From NCBI RefSeq assembly GCF_000415985.1, contig NZ_KE356561.1:411852-475851 (forward strand): a DNA stretch of 64,000 nucleotides, written 5' to 3'. The translations under genes and the position numbers were made by a program. The stretch is from Haloquadratum walsbyi J07HQW2. GTDB lineage: Archaea > Halobacteriota > Halobacteria > Halobacteriales > Haloferacaceae. Shown here one piece after another: positions 29,260-39,232 of this stretch (position 1 is its first letter; every line of letters begins with the position of its first letter). The notes under the pieces were generated by a model. That model was not told the origin of the DNA. It did not search any database and saw nothing but the letters and a program-made list of their open reading frames with translations.

Positions 29260-30912
29260 GTGTCAGACGAGAGTCGTGAGAGGGATATAGATCGACGATC
29301 ATTCGTAAAACTTGCGGGTACAGCCACAGCAACTGCTGCTCTCGCCGGATGCGGCAGCAGTGGCGGAGGCGGAGTGGCTGAAGGGGAAGATGAGACGGCT
29401 GATACGTCTCAATCAGGCGAGACAGCAGCAGACACCGACGAATCATCAACAGGGAGCAACGAGTTTCCTGTGACAATCACACAGGGTCAGATGCCCGACA
29501 CACTGGATCCGCATGACCACCGAAACATTCCAGCGGACATCGTGATGCGACAGTGTTATGAAGGTGTCATATCCCGAAACCGGCAGGGACAAATCGTCTC
29601 GATGCTTGCGACAGAATGGCGACGCGTGGAGCCGGGTCGGGTTCGATTCAGCATCCGAGAGGGTCCGACATTCCAACAGACGGATAATCAATTAACGCCC
29701 GCAGACGTTGCATATACAGTAAATCGGATGGTTGATGATGATGTTGGATTTACCAGTCCACAAGCCGGACAGCTCGGTGGCGTTACTGGTGCAGAGGTCG
29801 TTGATGATGAACGGGCTGTCGATGTCCTCTCGGACGGTCTCAATCCAATCGTGTTCGCTGAGTTTGCGATTTATTGTGATGTTGTCGAGCAAGCGTGGAC
29901 GGAGGAGAACGAATCATCATATATCGCACAGAATATGAATGGGACAGGACCGTTCGAACTTGCTGAGTATGAGCAGAATGTGCAGGTGACATTTGACCGA
30001 TATGATGAGTACTGGCGTGAGCCTGCAGAAGTGACTCAACTCACGTTCACATCTGCACAGCAAGCAAGTGCACGAGTGAATCAACTCATTGCTGGTGAGA
30101 CTGATATTATTGTCAATGTACCACCCCAATCAGTCAACCGAGTTGACAGCAATGAGAGCGTAAGTGTGAACGCAGTCGGTAGCACGCGGATCATTTACAA
30201 TGGGATGCGAAGCAATGCTGAGCCATTTTCCTCGCTCTCGTTCCGCCGGGCAATGAATTTTGCAGTCGATCTGGAGAGTATCATCACGGGTGTGCTCCAG
30301 GAATTTGGTGAGCAGACTGGTCAACCAACTCTACAACCGTTCTTTGGATATAATACCGACATTGAGTCGTATGCACATGATCCTGCTGAGGCTGAACGAC
30401 TTGTTGAGGAAAGTGGACATGCAGGAGCAAGTCTGACCTTACATACACCAGTAGGACGGTATCTCAAAGACATCCAGATTGCACAGGCTGTTGCTGGAAT
30501 GATTGATGATCTCTCGAACGTCTCCTGTGACGTCAAACAGCGGGATTTCAATACTCTTGCTTCGGAACTTACTGATGGTGATATCACCACCGGACCGAAG
30601 TTCTATCTCATCGGATGGGGGAATGCAACATTCGATGCCTCACAAACGATTAATCCGACACTCACGAGCGATGGAGTGTTGACTTCGTTTAAAAATGATC
30701 AGCTTGATGACGTTATCACTGAGGCAAACCAAACAGCCGAGAGCGAACAACGTGAACAACTTCTTCAACAAGCGAATGCATTCAGTCACGAACAGGCGCC
30801 TTGGATTTTCCTGAATCGACAATTTGGTGTCTACGGCTCAACGAATCGGATTGACTGGCAGCCGAGGAATGATGAGCGGATTGATGCATATTCAATCAGT
30901 TCATCCGAATAA
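29260..30912 (+). CDS. Peptide/nickel-type ABC transporter substrate-binding lipoprotein
   Basis: 550 residues, family SBP_bac_5 (DppA/OppA/NikA). The N terminus has a Tat motif (DRRSFVKLAG) and a lipobox LAGC at about residue 30, so the protein is exported folded and lipid-anchored outside the membrane, as usual in haloarchaea. An acidic Ser/Gly/Asp linker follows. Family blocks: PDTLDPHDHRN, VMRQCYEGVISR, FQQTDNQLTPADVAYTVNRM and NGTGPFELAEYEQN. The start is a GTG. First gene of a five-gene operon. Confidence 0.92.
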   Translation: MSDESRERDIDRRSFVKLAGTATATAALAGCGSSGGGGVAEGEDETADTSQSGETAADTDESSTGSNEFPVTITQGQMPDTLDPHDHRNIPADIVMRQCYEGVISRNRQGQIVSMLATEWRRVEPGRVRFSIREGPTFQQTDNQLTPADVAYTVNRMVDDDVGFTSPQAGQLGGVTGAEVVDDERAVDVLSDGLNPIVFAEFAIYCDVVEQAWTEENESSYIAQNMNGTGPFELAEYEQNVQVTFDRYDEYWREPAEVTQLTFTSAQQASARVNQLIAGETDIIVNVPPQSVNRVDSNESVSVNAVGSTRIIYNGMRSNAEPFSSLSFRRAMNFAVDLESIITGVLQEFGEQTGQPTLQPFFGYNTDIESYAHDPAEAERLVEESGHAGASLTLHTPVGRYLKDIQIAQAVAGMIDDLSNVSCDVKQRDFNTLASELTDGDITTGPKFYLIGWGNATFDASQTINPTLTSDGVLTSFKNDQLDDVITEANQTAESEQREQLLQQANAFSHEQAPWIFLNRQFGVYGSTNRIDWQPRNDERIDAYSISSSE

Positions 30913-31920
30913 ATGGGGTACTCACGCTTTCTCCTGAAGCGCGCGAGCCAGGGTGTCGTCGTCATCTGGGGAATTGTGACTGTCGTATTCACATTACGAT
31001 ATATTACACCTGGGAGTCCAGTGACATTCATTGCCCCGCTTGACGCATCACAAGCGCTCAGAGAGGAGATTGCGATGGAATACGGACTCAACAGGCCGAT
31101 ATACGTGCAGTATATTGAGTATGTAGTTGGACTACTCCCACCGAATATCGATATGGGGAAGTCGTTTGCTGCTGGGACAAGTGTAAGTAGTCAGGTATTT
31201 GCTGCACTCCCACGTTCACTCGAGTTAGCCGTTGCAGCCACCCTCGTTGCAGTTGTTTTGTCAATTCCACTCGGAGTGATCAGTGCAACGAACCGTCACG
31301 AGCCAACTGACTACGCAGCGACAACATTCTCGTTAGTTGGTATTTCAACGCCAAATTTCTGGCTCGGACTGATATTGACGCTTCTGTTGGCAGTCCAATT
31401 TGATATCTTTCCAACAGGGGGAATGGCTCGGGTGAACGGCACTCCATTATTATTTGCTGATGCAGTGAGACTCCTTTTGAGTGGACGCCCACAGGTTATG
31501 CTCAGATGGCTGTCTCATATCACCCTCCCAGCTGTAACACTCGGGACGTATTTTACAGCGCTTGTCACTCGACTCACTCGAAGTGGCATGTTAGATGAAC
31601 TTGGCAAACAATACATTACAGCACTTCGAGCAAAGGGGACGCCGGAGACGTTGGTGCGTTTCAGGCATGCATTAAAAAATACGCTTGTACCAATTGTGAC
31701 TGTTCTTGGTCTCCAACTCGGGACGCTCATTGGTGGGGCAGTCATAACCGAGCGTGTATTTGCATGGCCTGGACTTGGAAGTCTCTTGATCGATGCTATC
31801 AACGCTCGACAATGGGTCATCCTCCAAGGATGTCTGGTCGTCGTCGGGACTGGTTTTGTGATCGTTAATACAGTCGTTGATGCGATATATGCATACTTGA
31901 ATCCGGAGGTGACACTGTAA
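30913..31920 (+). CDS. dppB: Peptide ABC transporter permease 1 (DppB type)
   Basis: 335 residues with six predicted membrane helices, beginning LLKRASQGVVVIWGIVTVVF. The GDxxxS-like PPNIDMGKSFAAGTSV section and the cytoplasmic EAA loop (YITALRAKGTPETLVRFRHA with L-x-N after it) couple it to the ATPases. It starts directly after the binding-protein stop codon and overlaps the next gene. Confidence 0.92.
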   Translation: MGYSRFLLKRASQGVVVIWGIVTVVFTLRYITPGSPVTFIAPLDASQALREEIAMEYGLNRPIYVQYIEYVVGLLPPNIDMGKSFAAGTSVSSQVFAALPRSLELAVAATLVAVVLSIPLGVISATNRHEPTDYAATTFSLVGISTPNFWLGLILTLLLAVQFDIFPTGGMARVNGTPLLFADAVRLLLSGRPQVMLRWLSHITLPAVTLGTYFTALVTRLTRSGMLDELGKQYITALRAKGTPETLVRFRHALKNTLVPIVTVLGLQLGTLIGGAVITERVFAWPGLGSLLIDAINARQWVILQGCLVVVGTGFVIVNTVVDAIYAYLNPEVTL

Positions 31921-32942
31921 TGTTTTCACCGCGGACATGGCAGAATCTGGTCGGAGAGTTACGTCAGAGTCTGCTCGCCAAGCTTGGTGTCAGTCTATTC
32001 ACCGTCATTCTTGGAATGGCTATTTTTGCACCATTCCTTGCGCCGCACAATCCAACTGTTCAGCATCTTGATCAGAAACTGTTACCCCCAGTTGGACTCA
32101 GTCGGGTGACGACGACAACAACAACACAGGTAGTGAATGGGTCAGTCACGACGATAACTGAACGAACACAGATTAGTGCAACGTGGACGTATCCACTAGG
32201 GACAGACCCACTGGGACGCGATATGCTCTCAAGAGTACTCTACGGCGCACGGACTTCGATGCTTGTTGGCATTCTCGGCACAGCACTAGCTACATTGATT
32301 GGAGCACCAATTGGTCTCATAGCAGGATACTATGGTGGTCTTGTTGATGATACACTCATGCGTTTTGCAGATATTATGCTCGCATTTCCTTCCCTCGTGC
32401 TTGCAATATCACTTGTTGGACTATTCGGTCGGATTGCTGTCACGGTCCCTGATCCATGGGTCGTTTTCGATATCGCACCAGCGACAATGCCAGCGACATT
32501 CACACTCCCTGGGATGGTAATTCTGGTTGTTGGACTAGTCAACTGGGTGTGGATTGCGCGTGTTGCTCGGGGCGAAGCGCTCTCGATTGTTGAGGCGGAG
32601 TATATCAAAGCTGCACGCAGTTATGGAACAAGTGATATCCGCATTATGACCCGGCACGTGCTTCCGAATGCGTTGACCCCAATTTTAATTCTCGCGACGA
32701 TTCTTGTCGCCGCAAATATTCTTCTTGAAAGTTCACTTGCGTATCTTGGGTTCTCCGGCACCACGCTGTCGTGGGGATTCGATATCTCGCAGGGTCAACA
32801 ATATCTGGCAACCTCATGGTGGATCACGACGCTTCCTGGTGTTGGAATTGTCATTGCTGTGATGGGTGTGAATCTCATTGGTGACTGGCTCCGGGATGCA
32901 CTTGACCCAGGCATTGAGGGTGAAAGCGAGGGAGGGCTTTGA
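31920..32942 (+). CDS. dppC: Peptide ABC transporter permease 2 (DppC type)
   Basis: 340 residues with the DppC N-terminal helix (GVSLFTVILGMAIFAPFLAP) and the conserved GTDPLGRDMLSRVLYGARTS. The EAA loop reads YIKAARSYGTSDIRIMTRHV LPN. An unusual Thr-rich insert (TTTTTQVVNGSVTTITERTQ) sits in the first external loop. ATG overlaps the previous stop (TAATG). Confidence 0.92.
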   Translation: MFSPRTWQNLVGELRQSLLAKLGVSLFTVILGMAIFAPFLAPHNPTVQHLDQKLLPPVGLSRVTTTTTTQVVNGSVTTITERTQISATWTYPLGTDPLGRDMLSRVLYGARTSMLVGILGTALATLIGAPIGLIAGYYGGLVDDTLMRFADIMLAFPSLVLAISLVGLFGRIAVTVPDPWVVFDIAPATMPATFTLPGMVILVVGLVNWVWIARVARGEALSIVEAEYIKAARSYGTSDIRIMTRHVLPNALTPILILATILVAANILLESSLAYLGFSGTTLSWGFDISQGQQYLATSWWITTLPGVGIVIAVMGVNLIGDWLRDALDPGIEGESEGGL

Positions 32943-32946
32943 TTTC

Positions 32947-34368
32947 ATGAGTGCTCATGATCTCCTTCGTGTTCGTAATGTCTCAACACGATTTTTAACC
33001 GAGACAGGACAGATCAATGCTGTCGAAGATATTTCTTTCAGTGTTCGTGATGGCGAGACATTCGGGCTTGTTGGTGAATCAGGCTCAGGTAAGTCAGTGA
33101 CAGCTCATACAATCATGGGATTAATCGAGTCTTCCGGACGAATCACAAGTGGTGAAATTTGGTACCGTGATCCTGCATTAGCTGACGCGGTTGGGGTTGA
33201 TGAGAGCGATGGTGCGTTTGTCAACCTCGTTGAGCTCGATGCAGAGACGCGACGAGCCCTTCGAGGGCCATCTTTTGGCATGATCTTCCAGGACCCAATG
33301 TCGAGTATGGATCCCTCTGTGACCGTCGGTGAACAGATTGCACAAGCTGTCGAGGCACAACGCCGGGCTTCGACAAACCCACGGTCGGTCTCGACGCGGA
33401 CTCAACAGTATGGTCTTATGCGGTTTGTAGTTGACAGTCTGATTCCACATCGTGGGTATGTAAGCACCGAAAGTAAGCAGCGTGCAATCGAATTACTCGA
33501 CACGGCTGGCATCCCTAACCCGGCTGAGCGGGCTGAGGCTTATCCACATGAGTTCTCTGGTGGAATGCTTCAACGGGCAATGATTGCTCAAGCACTGGCT
33601 GGTGAGCCGGATCTTCTCGTCGCGGATGAGCCGACGACTGCACTTGATGTGACTATTCAGGCACAGATTCTTTCGTTATTATCAGAGATACAGGCGGAGA
33701 CAGATATGAGTGTTATTCTCATTACACACAATCTTGGAGTCATAGCGCGAATGTGTGACCGAGTGGGTGTCATGTACGCTGGAGAGATTGTTGAACGGGG
33801 GTCACTTGCGGATATCTTTGAAGACGCAGTCCATCCATATACGGAGGGACTGCTCGGCAGTGTGCCGGATATTGACACTCCAGACGCACGGCTTGAACCC
33901 ATTGCAGGCAGCGTCCCAAGTCTCGTTGATGAAGAGATGGGTGAGCGATGTTACTTTGCGGATCGATGTCCCAAAGCGATGGAAGCCTGTCTTGATCCCC
34001 CTCCAGAGTTTGACGCTGACACAGGGACAGTACTTGAGGATGATACCGAAGATCGACATGGTGTGAAGTGTGTCTTAGCGCAGCGAGGATATGATCCCGA
34101 CGCATCGGTATCGATATCCAACACCAACTCTAACACCGACAGTGACAATGACAATGACAATGACAATGACAATGACAATGACAACAACAACAACAGCAAC
34201 AGCGATGGCGACGACTCCGAAAACACGAGCGCAGATAATTCAAGAGATATCTTCAATTCGATCAAAAGCACAATTAAGACGATAAATTCGGATACAGATG
34301 CAGACGCAGATCCGAATCTGAATCTGGGTTTGAGTTTGAATACCTCGGGTGAGGAGGATGAATCGTGA
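32947..34368 (+). CDS. dppD: Peptide ABC transporter ATPase 1 (DppD type)
   Basis: 473 residues from ATG 32947. Walker A GESGSGKS, Q-loop FQDPMSSMDP, signature FSGGMLQRAMIAQAL, Walker B LLVADEPT and H-switch THNLG are all present. The oligopeptide C-terminal domain has the cysteine cluster GERCYFADRCPKAMEAC. A long low-complexity Asn/Asp/Ser tail (microsatellite-encoded) follows, which is not part of the family. Its stop overlaps the next start by four bases. Confidence 0.92.
   Translation: MSAHDLLRVRNVSTRFLTETGQINAVEDISFSVRDGETFGLVGESGSGKSVTAHTIMGLIESSGRITSGEIWYRDPALADAVGVDESDGAFVNLVELDAETRRALRGPSFGMIFQDPMSSMDPSVTVGEQIAQAVEAQRRASTNPRSVSTRTQQYGLMRFVVDSLIPHRGYVSTESKQRAIELLDTAGIPNPAERAEAYPHEFSGGMLQRAMIAQALAGEPDLLVADEPTTALDVTIQAQILSLLSEIQAETDMSVILITHNLGVIARMCDRVGVMYAGEIVERGSLADIFEDAVHPYTEGLLGSVPDIDTPDARLEPIAGSVPSLVDEEMGERCYFADRCPKAMEACLDPPPEFDADTGTVLEDDTEDRHGVKCVLAQRGYDPDASVSISNTNSNTDSDNDNDNDNDNDNDNNNNSNSDGDDSENTSADNSRDIFNSIKSTIKTINSDTDADADPNLNLGLSLNTSGEEDES
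34138..34208 (+). repeat. GACAAT microsatellite inside dppD
   Basis: Tandem GACAATGACAATGACAAT units are followed by AACAAC and AACAGC units, encoding an (Asn-Asp)n-Asn tract in the C-terminal tail of the ATPase. Unit length is six bases, so slippage keeps the frame and only alters tract length. Confidence 0.8.
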
Positions 34369-35636
34369 GCGAGGACACGTTGGTGAGTGTCGAGAATCTC
34401 AAAAAGCATTACACAAGCACAAAGACACTCTCTGATAGATTATTTCGTCGTACATCACCACCAATCAAAGCTGTCGATGGGGTCAGTTTTGAGATTACAG
34501 CAGGCGAGACACTTGGGTTAGTCGGTGAGTCTGGATGTGGGAAATCTACCACTGGCGAAACGATCCTGGCGCTTCGTAGTCCGACCGGTGGAGCGGTGAC
34601 ATTCGATAATAAAAACATCGGTGACCTCTCCGATGCAGAAGTCAAAAACTTCCGACGACGAACAGGAATGGTCTTTCAGGACCCATTCGCAAGTCTAAAT
34701 CCTCGGATGACTGCCGGTCAGATTATCAGAGAACCACTCAGCGTGCATGATGTCGGCACTCAAAATGAACAGCGTGATCGGGTAAAGAGTCTGTTGAAAC
34801 GGGTCGGGCTCTCAGTAGACCAGTATGACAGATATCCACATGAGTTCTCGGGTGGTCAGCAACAACGTATCGCGATTGCACGCGCACTCGCAGTCGAACC
34901 GGATTTTCTCGTACTTGATGAACCGGTCTCAGCGCTCGATGTGTCGGTTCAGGCGCAAATACTGAATCTGCTAGCTGATCTCCAGACTGATTTTGGACTG
35001 ACATATTTGTTTATCGCACATGACCTGTCCGTCGTACGTTATGTGTCTGATCGTGTTGCGGTGATGTATCTTGGCAATATCGCGGAGATTGGTCCAACTG
35101 AGGCTATTTTTGAGCGCCCACAGCATCCATATACGAAGGCACTCTTAGAAAGTGTCCCGCGTGCACGTCTCAGTGAGTCTGATCGTGAGATAACGACACT
35201 CGAAGATGATGTTCCTTCGCCTCGTAATCCACCGTCAGGCTGTCGATTTCGGACTCGCTGTCCCATGGTGATTCCACCGACCGATATTGACATCAATCAA
35301 ACTGCCTATCGCGAGGTAATGAACCTTCGAGAGCGGATTGAAGCTGGAACCCTCACAGCTACTGATGTCGATAGCACAACATCAAACACAACAGATGCGG
35401 GCACACCGACCCAACAGAGTATGACAGCTAACTCAGTCTGGCCAGGTGAGATTAGCTCATCATTACATGGAGACAATGCAGCTGCGGTAAAGACCGCCCG
35501 TACTGAACTTCGTGACGGTAATCGACAAGCAGCAATTGAAACACTTCGTCATCGATTTGAAACGATATGCGAGCATGATCGTCCAGAACACTCAGATAAG
35601 ACACATCACTCTGCTGCGTGTCATCTTCGTCACTGA
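34365..35636 (+). CDS. dppF: Peptide ABC transporter ATPase 2 (DppF type)
   Basis: 423 residues with Walker A GESGCGKS, FQDPFASLNPRM, signature FSGGQQQRIAIARAL, FLVLDEPVSALD and the switch AHDLSVV. The oligopeptide C-terminal motif GCRFRTRCPM follows. A further about 100 residues rich in Thr/Ser and then helical (AIETLRHRFETICEHD) are extra compared with bacterial DppF; many haloarchaeal homologues have such tails. GTG start overlapping dppD. It completes the importer. Confidence 0.92.
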   Translation: MSEDTLVSVENLKKHYTSTKTLSDRLFRRTSPPIKAVDGVSFEITAGETLGLVGESGCGKSTTGETILALRSPTGGAVTFDNKNIGDLSDAEVKNFRRRTGMVFQDPFASLNPRMTAGQIIREPLSVHDVGTQNEQRDRVKSLLKRVGLSVDQYDRYPHEFSGGQQQRIAIARALAVEPDFLVLDEPVSALDVSVQAQILNLLADLQTDFGLTYLFIAHDLSVVRYVSDRVAVMYLGNIAEIGPTEAIFERPQHPYTKALLESVPRARLSESDREITTLEDDVPSPRNPPSGCRFRTRCPMVIPPTDIDINQTAYREVMNLRERIEAGTLTATDVDSTTSNTTDAGTPTQQSMTANSVWPGEISSSLHGDNAAAVKTARTELRDGNRQAAIETLRHRFETICEHDRPEHSDKTHHSAACHLRH

Positions 35637-35787
35637 GTGACTGCTTGTCTCTGTCACAGTGATGTTGATACGCCTACTGTGTCTTTTCCCAATTTGGCTT
35701 TTAACGGTGAGGGTCAGGGTCAGGGTCAGGTTTCTCTTCGTCATACTCTCTCTAGTCGCTCTGTGAGGAAACGGGAGGCTAAGCGCC

Positions 35788-36294
35788 TCAAGACTGTGAG
35801 GGAAAAAACAACCCCGGATTGTCATGTTGGAATTCGATACGTCTGTCATTTTCAAGTCGACGGAGATACGTTCTAATGATACCCGTTTCTGCAGCATGTG
35901 TCTTGAGTGCTGAGATAGAATTATCTTCGAGTCGGTAGTACAGTGGGAATATGATCGCCACGGTTTCAGACTCTGCACGCATTACGCTCATTAAGAATAC
36001 CCCACCAGATGCCTCTGTTAAGAATAGTTCATAATCGGTGATAGTGATATCAGCGACTGTGTTCTCAAGTGTGGCGAACTCGTCGTCAGGCAGAAGCACA
36101 TCGAATCCCCAGAGATTATTCGGCTTCCCGGCGAGTGGGGTGACTTGTCCCGGATGAAGCGCCAGTGATTTCCATCCGTCATTATCATACCGAGTCGCTG
36201 TTGTTTCAATGTCTGTAAGAATAGCGTCCCAGTGATCGCCGAAATCCTGGGAGGGGGCATCCACGCCAGGTGATTGATTCACCTTGTCGGTCAT
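35788..36294 (-). CDS. Conserved-looking haloarchaeal protein (DUF7529-like)
   Basis: 168 residues, soluble, acidic. Visible blocks: HWDAILTDIETTATRYDNDG, SLALHPGQVTPLAGKPNNLW, FDVLLPDDEFATLENTVAD and SVMRAESETVAIIFPLYYRL. It resembles a haloarchaeal family I recall as DUF7529, without known function. It converges on dppF and looks intact; codon use fits the genome. Confidence 0.7.
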   Translation of the reverse strand: MTDKVNQSPGVDAPSQDFGDHWDAILTDIETTATRYDNDGWKSLALHPGQVTPLAGKPNNLWGFDVLLPDDEFATLENTVADITITDYELFLTEASGGVFLMSVMRAESETVAIIFPLYYRLEDNSISALKTHAAETGIIRTYLRRLENDRRIEFQHDNPGLFFPSQS

Positions 36295-36446
36295 ATATAT
36301 TATTACGATGCCAGCCTAAAACACTCTCTTACTGCAGTATAGCTCAGCTTAGATGGGACCTGGACATAGACTAACACTGAAATAACTGTAGCGGCGACTG
36401 TGGACGATATATCACTCTCTGAGTCATACAAATACATAAACCCGAT

Positions 36447-36560
36447 ATGTCAGAAGAAGATCTGCGTGAACTGTCGGTGTCAGAATATGAGGGCATGTTT
36501 CAGATCCGTGAGGAGTATGCAAAAGAACTGAACCAGGACCTCAATTCAACTCTCCTGTGA
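36447..36560 (+). CDS. Very short ORF or gene fragment
   Basis: 37 residues, MSEEDLRELSVSEYEGMFQI then a charged helix (REEYAKELNQDLNSTLL). An ATG 20 bases after an AT-rich stretch supports expression, but it could also be the start of a lost longer gene. No family. Confidence 0.35.
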   Translation: MSEEDLRELSVSEYEGMFQIREEYAKELNQDLNSTLL

Positions 36561-36671
36561 ATGGTGTATGACAGATTTGCATTTCACCGGCAATACAGAG
36601 AACATTCAGGCTTCTTTTGCCAGTCACTGGCGAAGTTCAGAGCATCAAAGCTAATTAGATTTTATTGTTGA

Positions 36672-36959
36672 CTAAGTCTTCGATTTACAGTCAATGAGCT
36701 TGCTCTCAATCTGATCAATTTTAGTATTTAATTTCTCAATAAATTCGTCCGTTTCTCCAGTTGTGGTTGCACCTTGGCTCGATGGTTCAATGAGATTCTC
36801 TTCTTCGAGAATACGAAGAGAATATCGAACCTTATGATGTGGGTAGCTAGTGTTATTTGCTATTGTGACAATCCCGATTGGCTCGCTGTTGATGACAATT
36901 TTCAAAATCTTCAAATGACGTTTCGTCATATTTGCTTCATTCTCAACGCTACCTATCAT
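36672..36959 (-). CDS. Winged-helix transcription regulator
   Basis: About 95 residues. MIGSVENEANMTKRHLKILK is followed by the HTH EPIGIVTIANNTSYPHHKVR and wing YSLRILEEENLIEPSSQGAT, then a C-terminal coiled segment (EFIEKLNTKIDQIESKL). Haloarchaea encode several such short regulators with the KVRYSLR-x-LE signature. ATG 36959 gives this usual N terminus; a longer start at 36983 is possible. Targets unknown. Confidence 0.75.
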   Translation of the reverse strand: MIGSVENEANMTKRHLKILKIVINSEPIGIVTIANNTSYPHHKVRYSLRILEEENLIEPSSQGATTTGETDEFIEKLNTKIDQIESKLIDCKSKT

Positions 36960-36983
36960 GTCATCTGATAAATAACACGGCAA

Positions 36984-37786
36984 AATCTTAAGCGTTATTC
37001 CGTGTACTCATTTCAGTAAAACAGTGCTGAAAAACAATCCCATGAATGTGAACCTGCCTTGGGGGTAAGTCCCAAGCCGAGGCTTCGTGTGTCTCTGACA
37101 GAACTTCCAACCCCAACCCAACCCACCCCACTCTCACCGAAAGCGAAAGCAACAGAGTCGGGTCACAGCGGGTCCAGGTCGGGGTCGGTCGACAATCGAC
37201 GATTTGCGTGATCACGAGAGAGATTGTCTCTCGGACGACGGTGATTCGGACCGTCCCACCCCTTCTCTTCCCTTCCCTACCCTCTCTCTGTTGGACGGTG
37301 CAGTGCATGGCATGGCATGGGATGGGATGATGCCTGACCGCCCGTGTGATTGGACTCTCAGCCACACACACTGACCAGACCATCACAATTCAACGTTTAT
37401 CACCCTGCTCGGTTGCCCATTGCGTTTGGATGAGGGGAGGCGGAGGGGTGTCGGCTTCACCCACGGTCACGGGATCACATTAATTATCAAAGCCCCGACC
37501 CCGAGGCAGTCGTCTTGTACCGCCTGACATCGGGACACATTGATTTCATCTGGTCGGGAGATTATACTATTCTTCGCTTGGGGTATGGTGATATCGCATC
37601 TAATCAGGAGAGTGGAACAGGATTAGCAGTCGATTCCAGCAGGGGTTCAAATGAGAGAAGCCATATATTGACGGATTATCATATGACACTTTCCCTGTTG
37701 CTCAGAGCCGATACAATGGTTACAGATTGAGAGAATGATACAAGAATTAAATAATAATAGGAGCCTACCAAGAGAATGTCTCTGTC
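36984..37786. repeat. Gene-free region with dispersed repeat copy B
   Basis: No convincing gene. The GC-rich part 37000-37400 holds low-complexity CCAACCCCAACCCAACCCAC and palindromic bits (GCATGGCATGGCATGGGATG). At 37487-37527 stands TCAAAGCCCCGACCCCGAGG followed by CAGTCGTCTTGTACCGCCTG, the same dispersed repeat as at 17592 and 48306. The AT-rich end is the promoter of the next gene. Confidence 0.45.
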
Positions 37787-38803
37787 ATGAACCGGCATCG
37801 TATCCTTATCAGCGGCGGTCTATTCATGATTCTATTCATCTTCGTCTCAGCAGCTGTACTGCCCGGTGCGATTGCAGAACGCGATAGCGATATTCGAGAA
37901 GGAGTCATACGGCTAAACCAGGACGTCGCCGTTGAACCACTGACAGTGAATGGTCAGTCAGTCACACTATCATTGGATATCCGCCTGTCTCATCGTGGTG
38001 GTGCCTCTGAAAATATCTCTGTTGAGGTTCGGGCCATCGATGCAGATTCGAATTTACTTCGAAATACAGAGCGTTTATTTCTCGGGTCTATTCGTGGGGA
38101 TCAGGAAGTGCCGGTTCGAGCAAATCTTACTGTCCCGCGAGAGGGTCAATATCGATTCGACGTGAGGATATATAAATCAGGGCAGCGGATTGAGAATGGA
38201 GCGACGACCGTGTCTGGCGTAAGTGCACTGACTCCGGCATATGCGGAATCCACAGTCCGTTTTGAGCAGTTTGAGACTGCAGCAATCCCACCAATCACAT
38301 ACCGAATCGCAAATGTTACTGGGAATCAAGTGCGGATTACAACGACGACATACTTGACAAATACAGGTGACACGGCGACTGATGAAATACAACTCCGCAT
38401 CATGGCTCGCCAAGCAGACTCAAATATTGTCGCAGATCAAACCACAGCAACTGTTGGAACGGTCAGATCTGGACGAACCACAGAGGTAAACGCGACACTT
38501 GAACTTCCTGATGAGTACAATTACATGCTCGATGCGATGTTAATCCGCGACTCAGTCATTCTTGAAACCACGAGTGCAACCGCTGAACTCGCACCAACAG
38601 AGCCGCTACCTGCGAATTCAACTCGCGAGCAGATTGATATCCAAGCAAGTGAATTTGAAACCGGTGCTGAGACGAGTGAAGAAGCCAGGGGTGAAACGGC
38701 AGAACTCACCGAGTCGGAGACATCGCAGCCCGGGTTTGGGGTAGGTATCGGTCTCCTTACGCTATTTATAACGATTATCGTCTGGAGGAGAACGAATGAG
38801 TAA
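37787..38803 (+). CDS. Surface protein with PGF-CTERM-like sorting signal (DUF7490-like)
   Basis: 338 residues. The Sec signal peptide ISGGLFMILFIFVSAAVLPG is followed by two beta-sandwich-like repeats (VTLSLDIRLSHRGGASENIS; VRITTTTYLTNTGDTATDEI) that look like carbohydrate- or protein-binding surface domains. The C terminus has a Glu/Thr-rich linker, then QPGFGVGIGLLTLFITIIVW and a basic tail (RRTNE). This PGF plus helix plus Arg layout is the archaeosortase ArtA recognition signal, so the protein is probably clipped and lipid-anchored on the cell surface. The stop overlaps the next gene. Confidence 0.75.
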   Translation: MNRHRILISGGLFMILFIFVSAAVLPGAIAERDSDIREGVIRLNQDVAVEPLTVNGQSVTLSLDIRLSHRGGASENISVEVRAIDADSNLLRNTERLFLGSIRGDQEVPVRANLTVPREGQYRFDVRIYKSGQRIENGATTVSGVSALTPAYAESTVRFEQFETAAIPPITYRIANVTGNQVRITTTTYLTNTGDTATDEIQLRIMARQADSNIVADQTTATVGTVRSGRTTEVNATLELPDEYNYMLDAMLIRDSVILETTSATAELAPTEPLPANSTREQIDIQASEFETGAETSEEARGETAELTESETSQPGFGVGIGLLTLFITIIVWRRTNE

Positions 38804-39086
38804 GTCTAACGAAACCGATCAAACCGCCACACAATCTGACGTAAATAATGAACTGTCTCGTGACCGTCGAAATTTTCGTCGGTATGCACGACTGGCGGCT
38901 TTCGGGGTACTATCAATACTAGCGCTCATAGCGATAATTCGCTTCTATACGGCTTCTGCACAGGCAATTAGCATCTGGATTGCCCCTGATTTCGAGCCAT
39001 TATTCCAGGCCGGATTTAATTTGATCATTTTGATATTTGCAGTCACTGGTGTCTCAATACTTGCACAGCGACTCACCAATGAATAG
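38796..39086 (+). CDS. Two-helix membrane protein, partner of the surface protein
   Basis: 96 residues. A charged N terminus (MSKSNETDQTATQSDVNNEL) is followed by two helices, about 33-50 (LAAFGVLSILALIAIIRFY) and 70-90 (AGFNLIILIFAVTGVSILAQ). It starts 8 bases inside the previous gene and is therefore co-translated. Function unknown; perhaps a handling or anchoring partner. Confidence 0.65.
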   Translation: MSKSNETDQTATQSDVNNELSRDRRNFRRYARLAAFGVLSILALIAIIRFYTASAQAISIWIAPDFEPLFQAGFNLIILIFAVTGVSILAQRLTNE

Positions 39087-39232
39087 TGCGTTTCATCGGT
39101 TATACAGATCAGGGAGAATACCTGACCCCATGGTCAGGATGGATTCGACAATACCCCAGACGCCCCCACTGTTCGGTGGCGTTCCTGAGGTTCCAAAATC
39201 CGTTATTCTAAGTAGTACAACCTTGCGGTCAA

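Noticed and set aside
36988..37386. 132-codon minus frame
   Set aside because: Composition (His/Cys/Arg-rich, low complexity) is unlike haloarchaeal proteins; the region consists of CCAACCC and GCATGG repeats.
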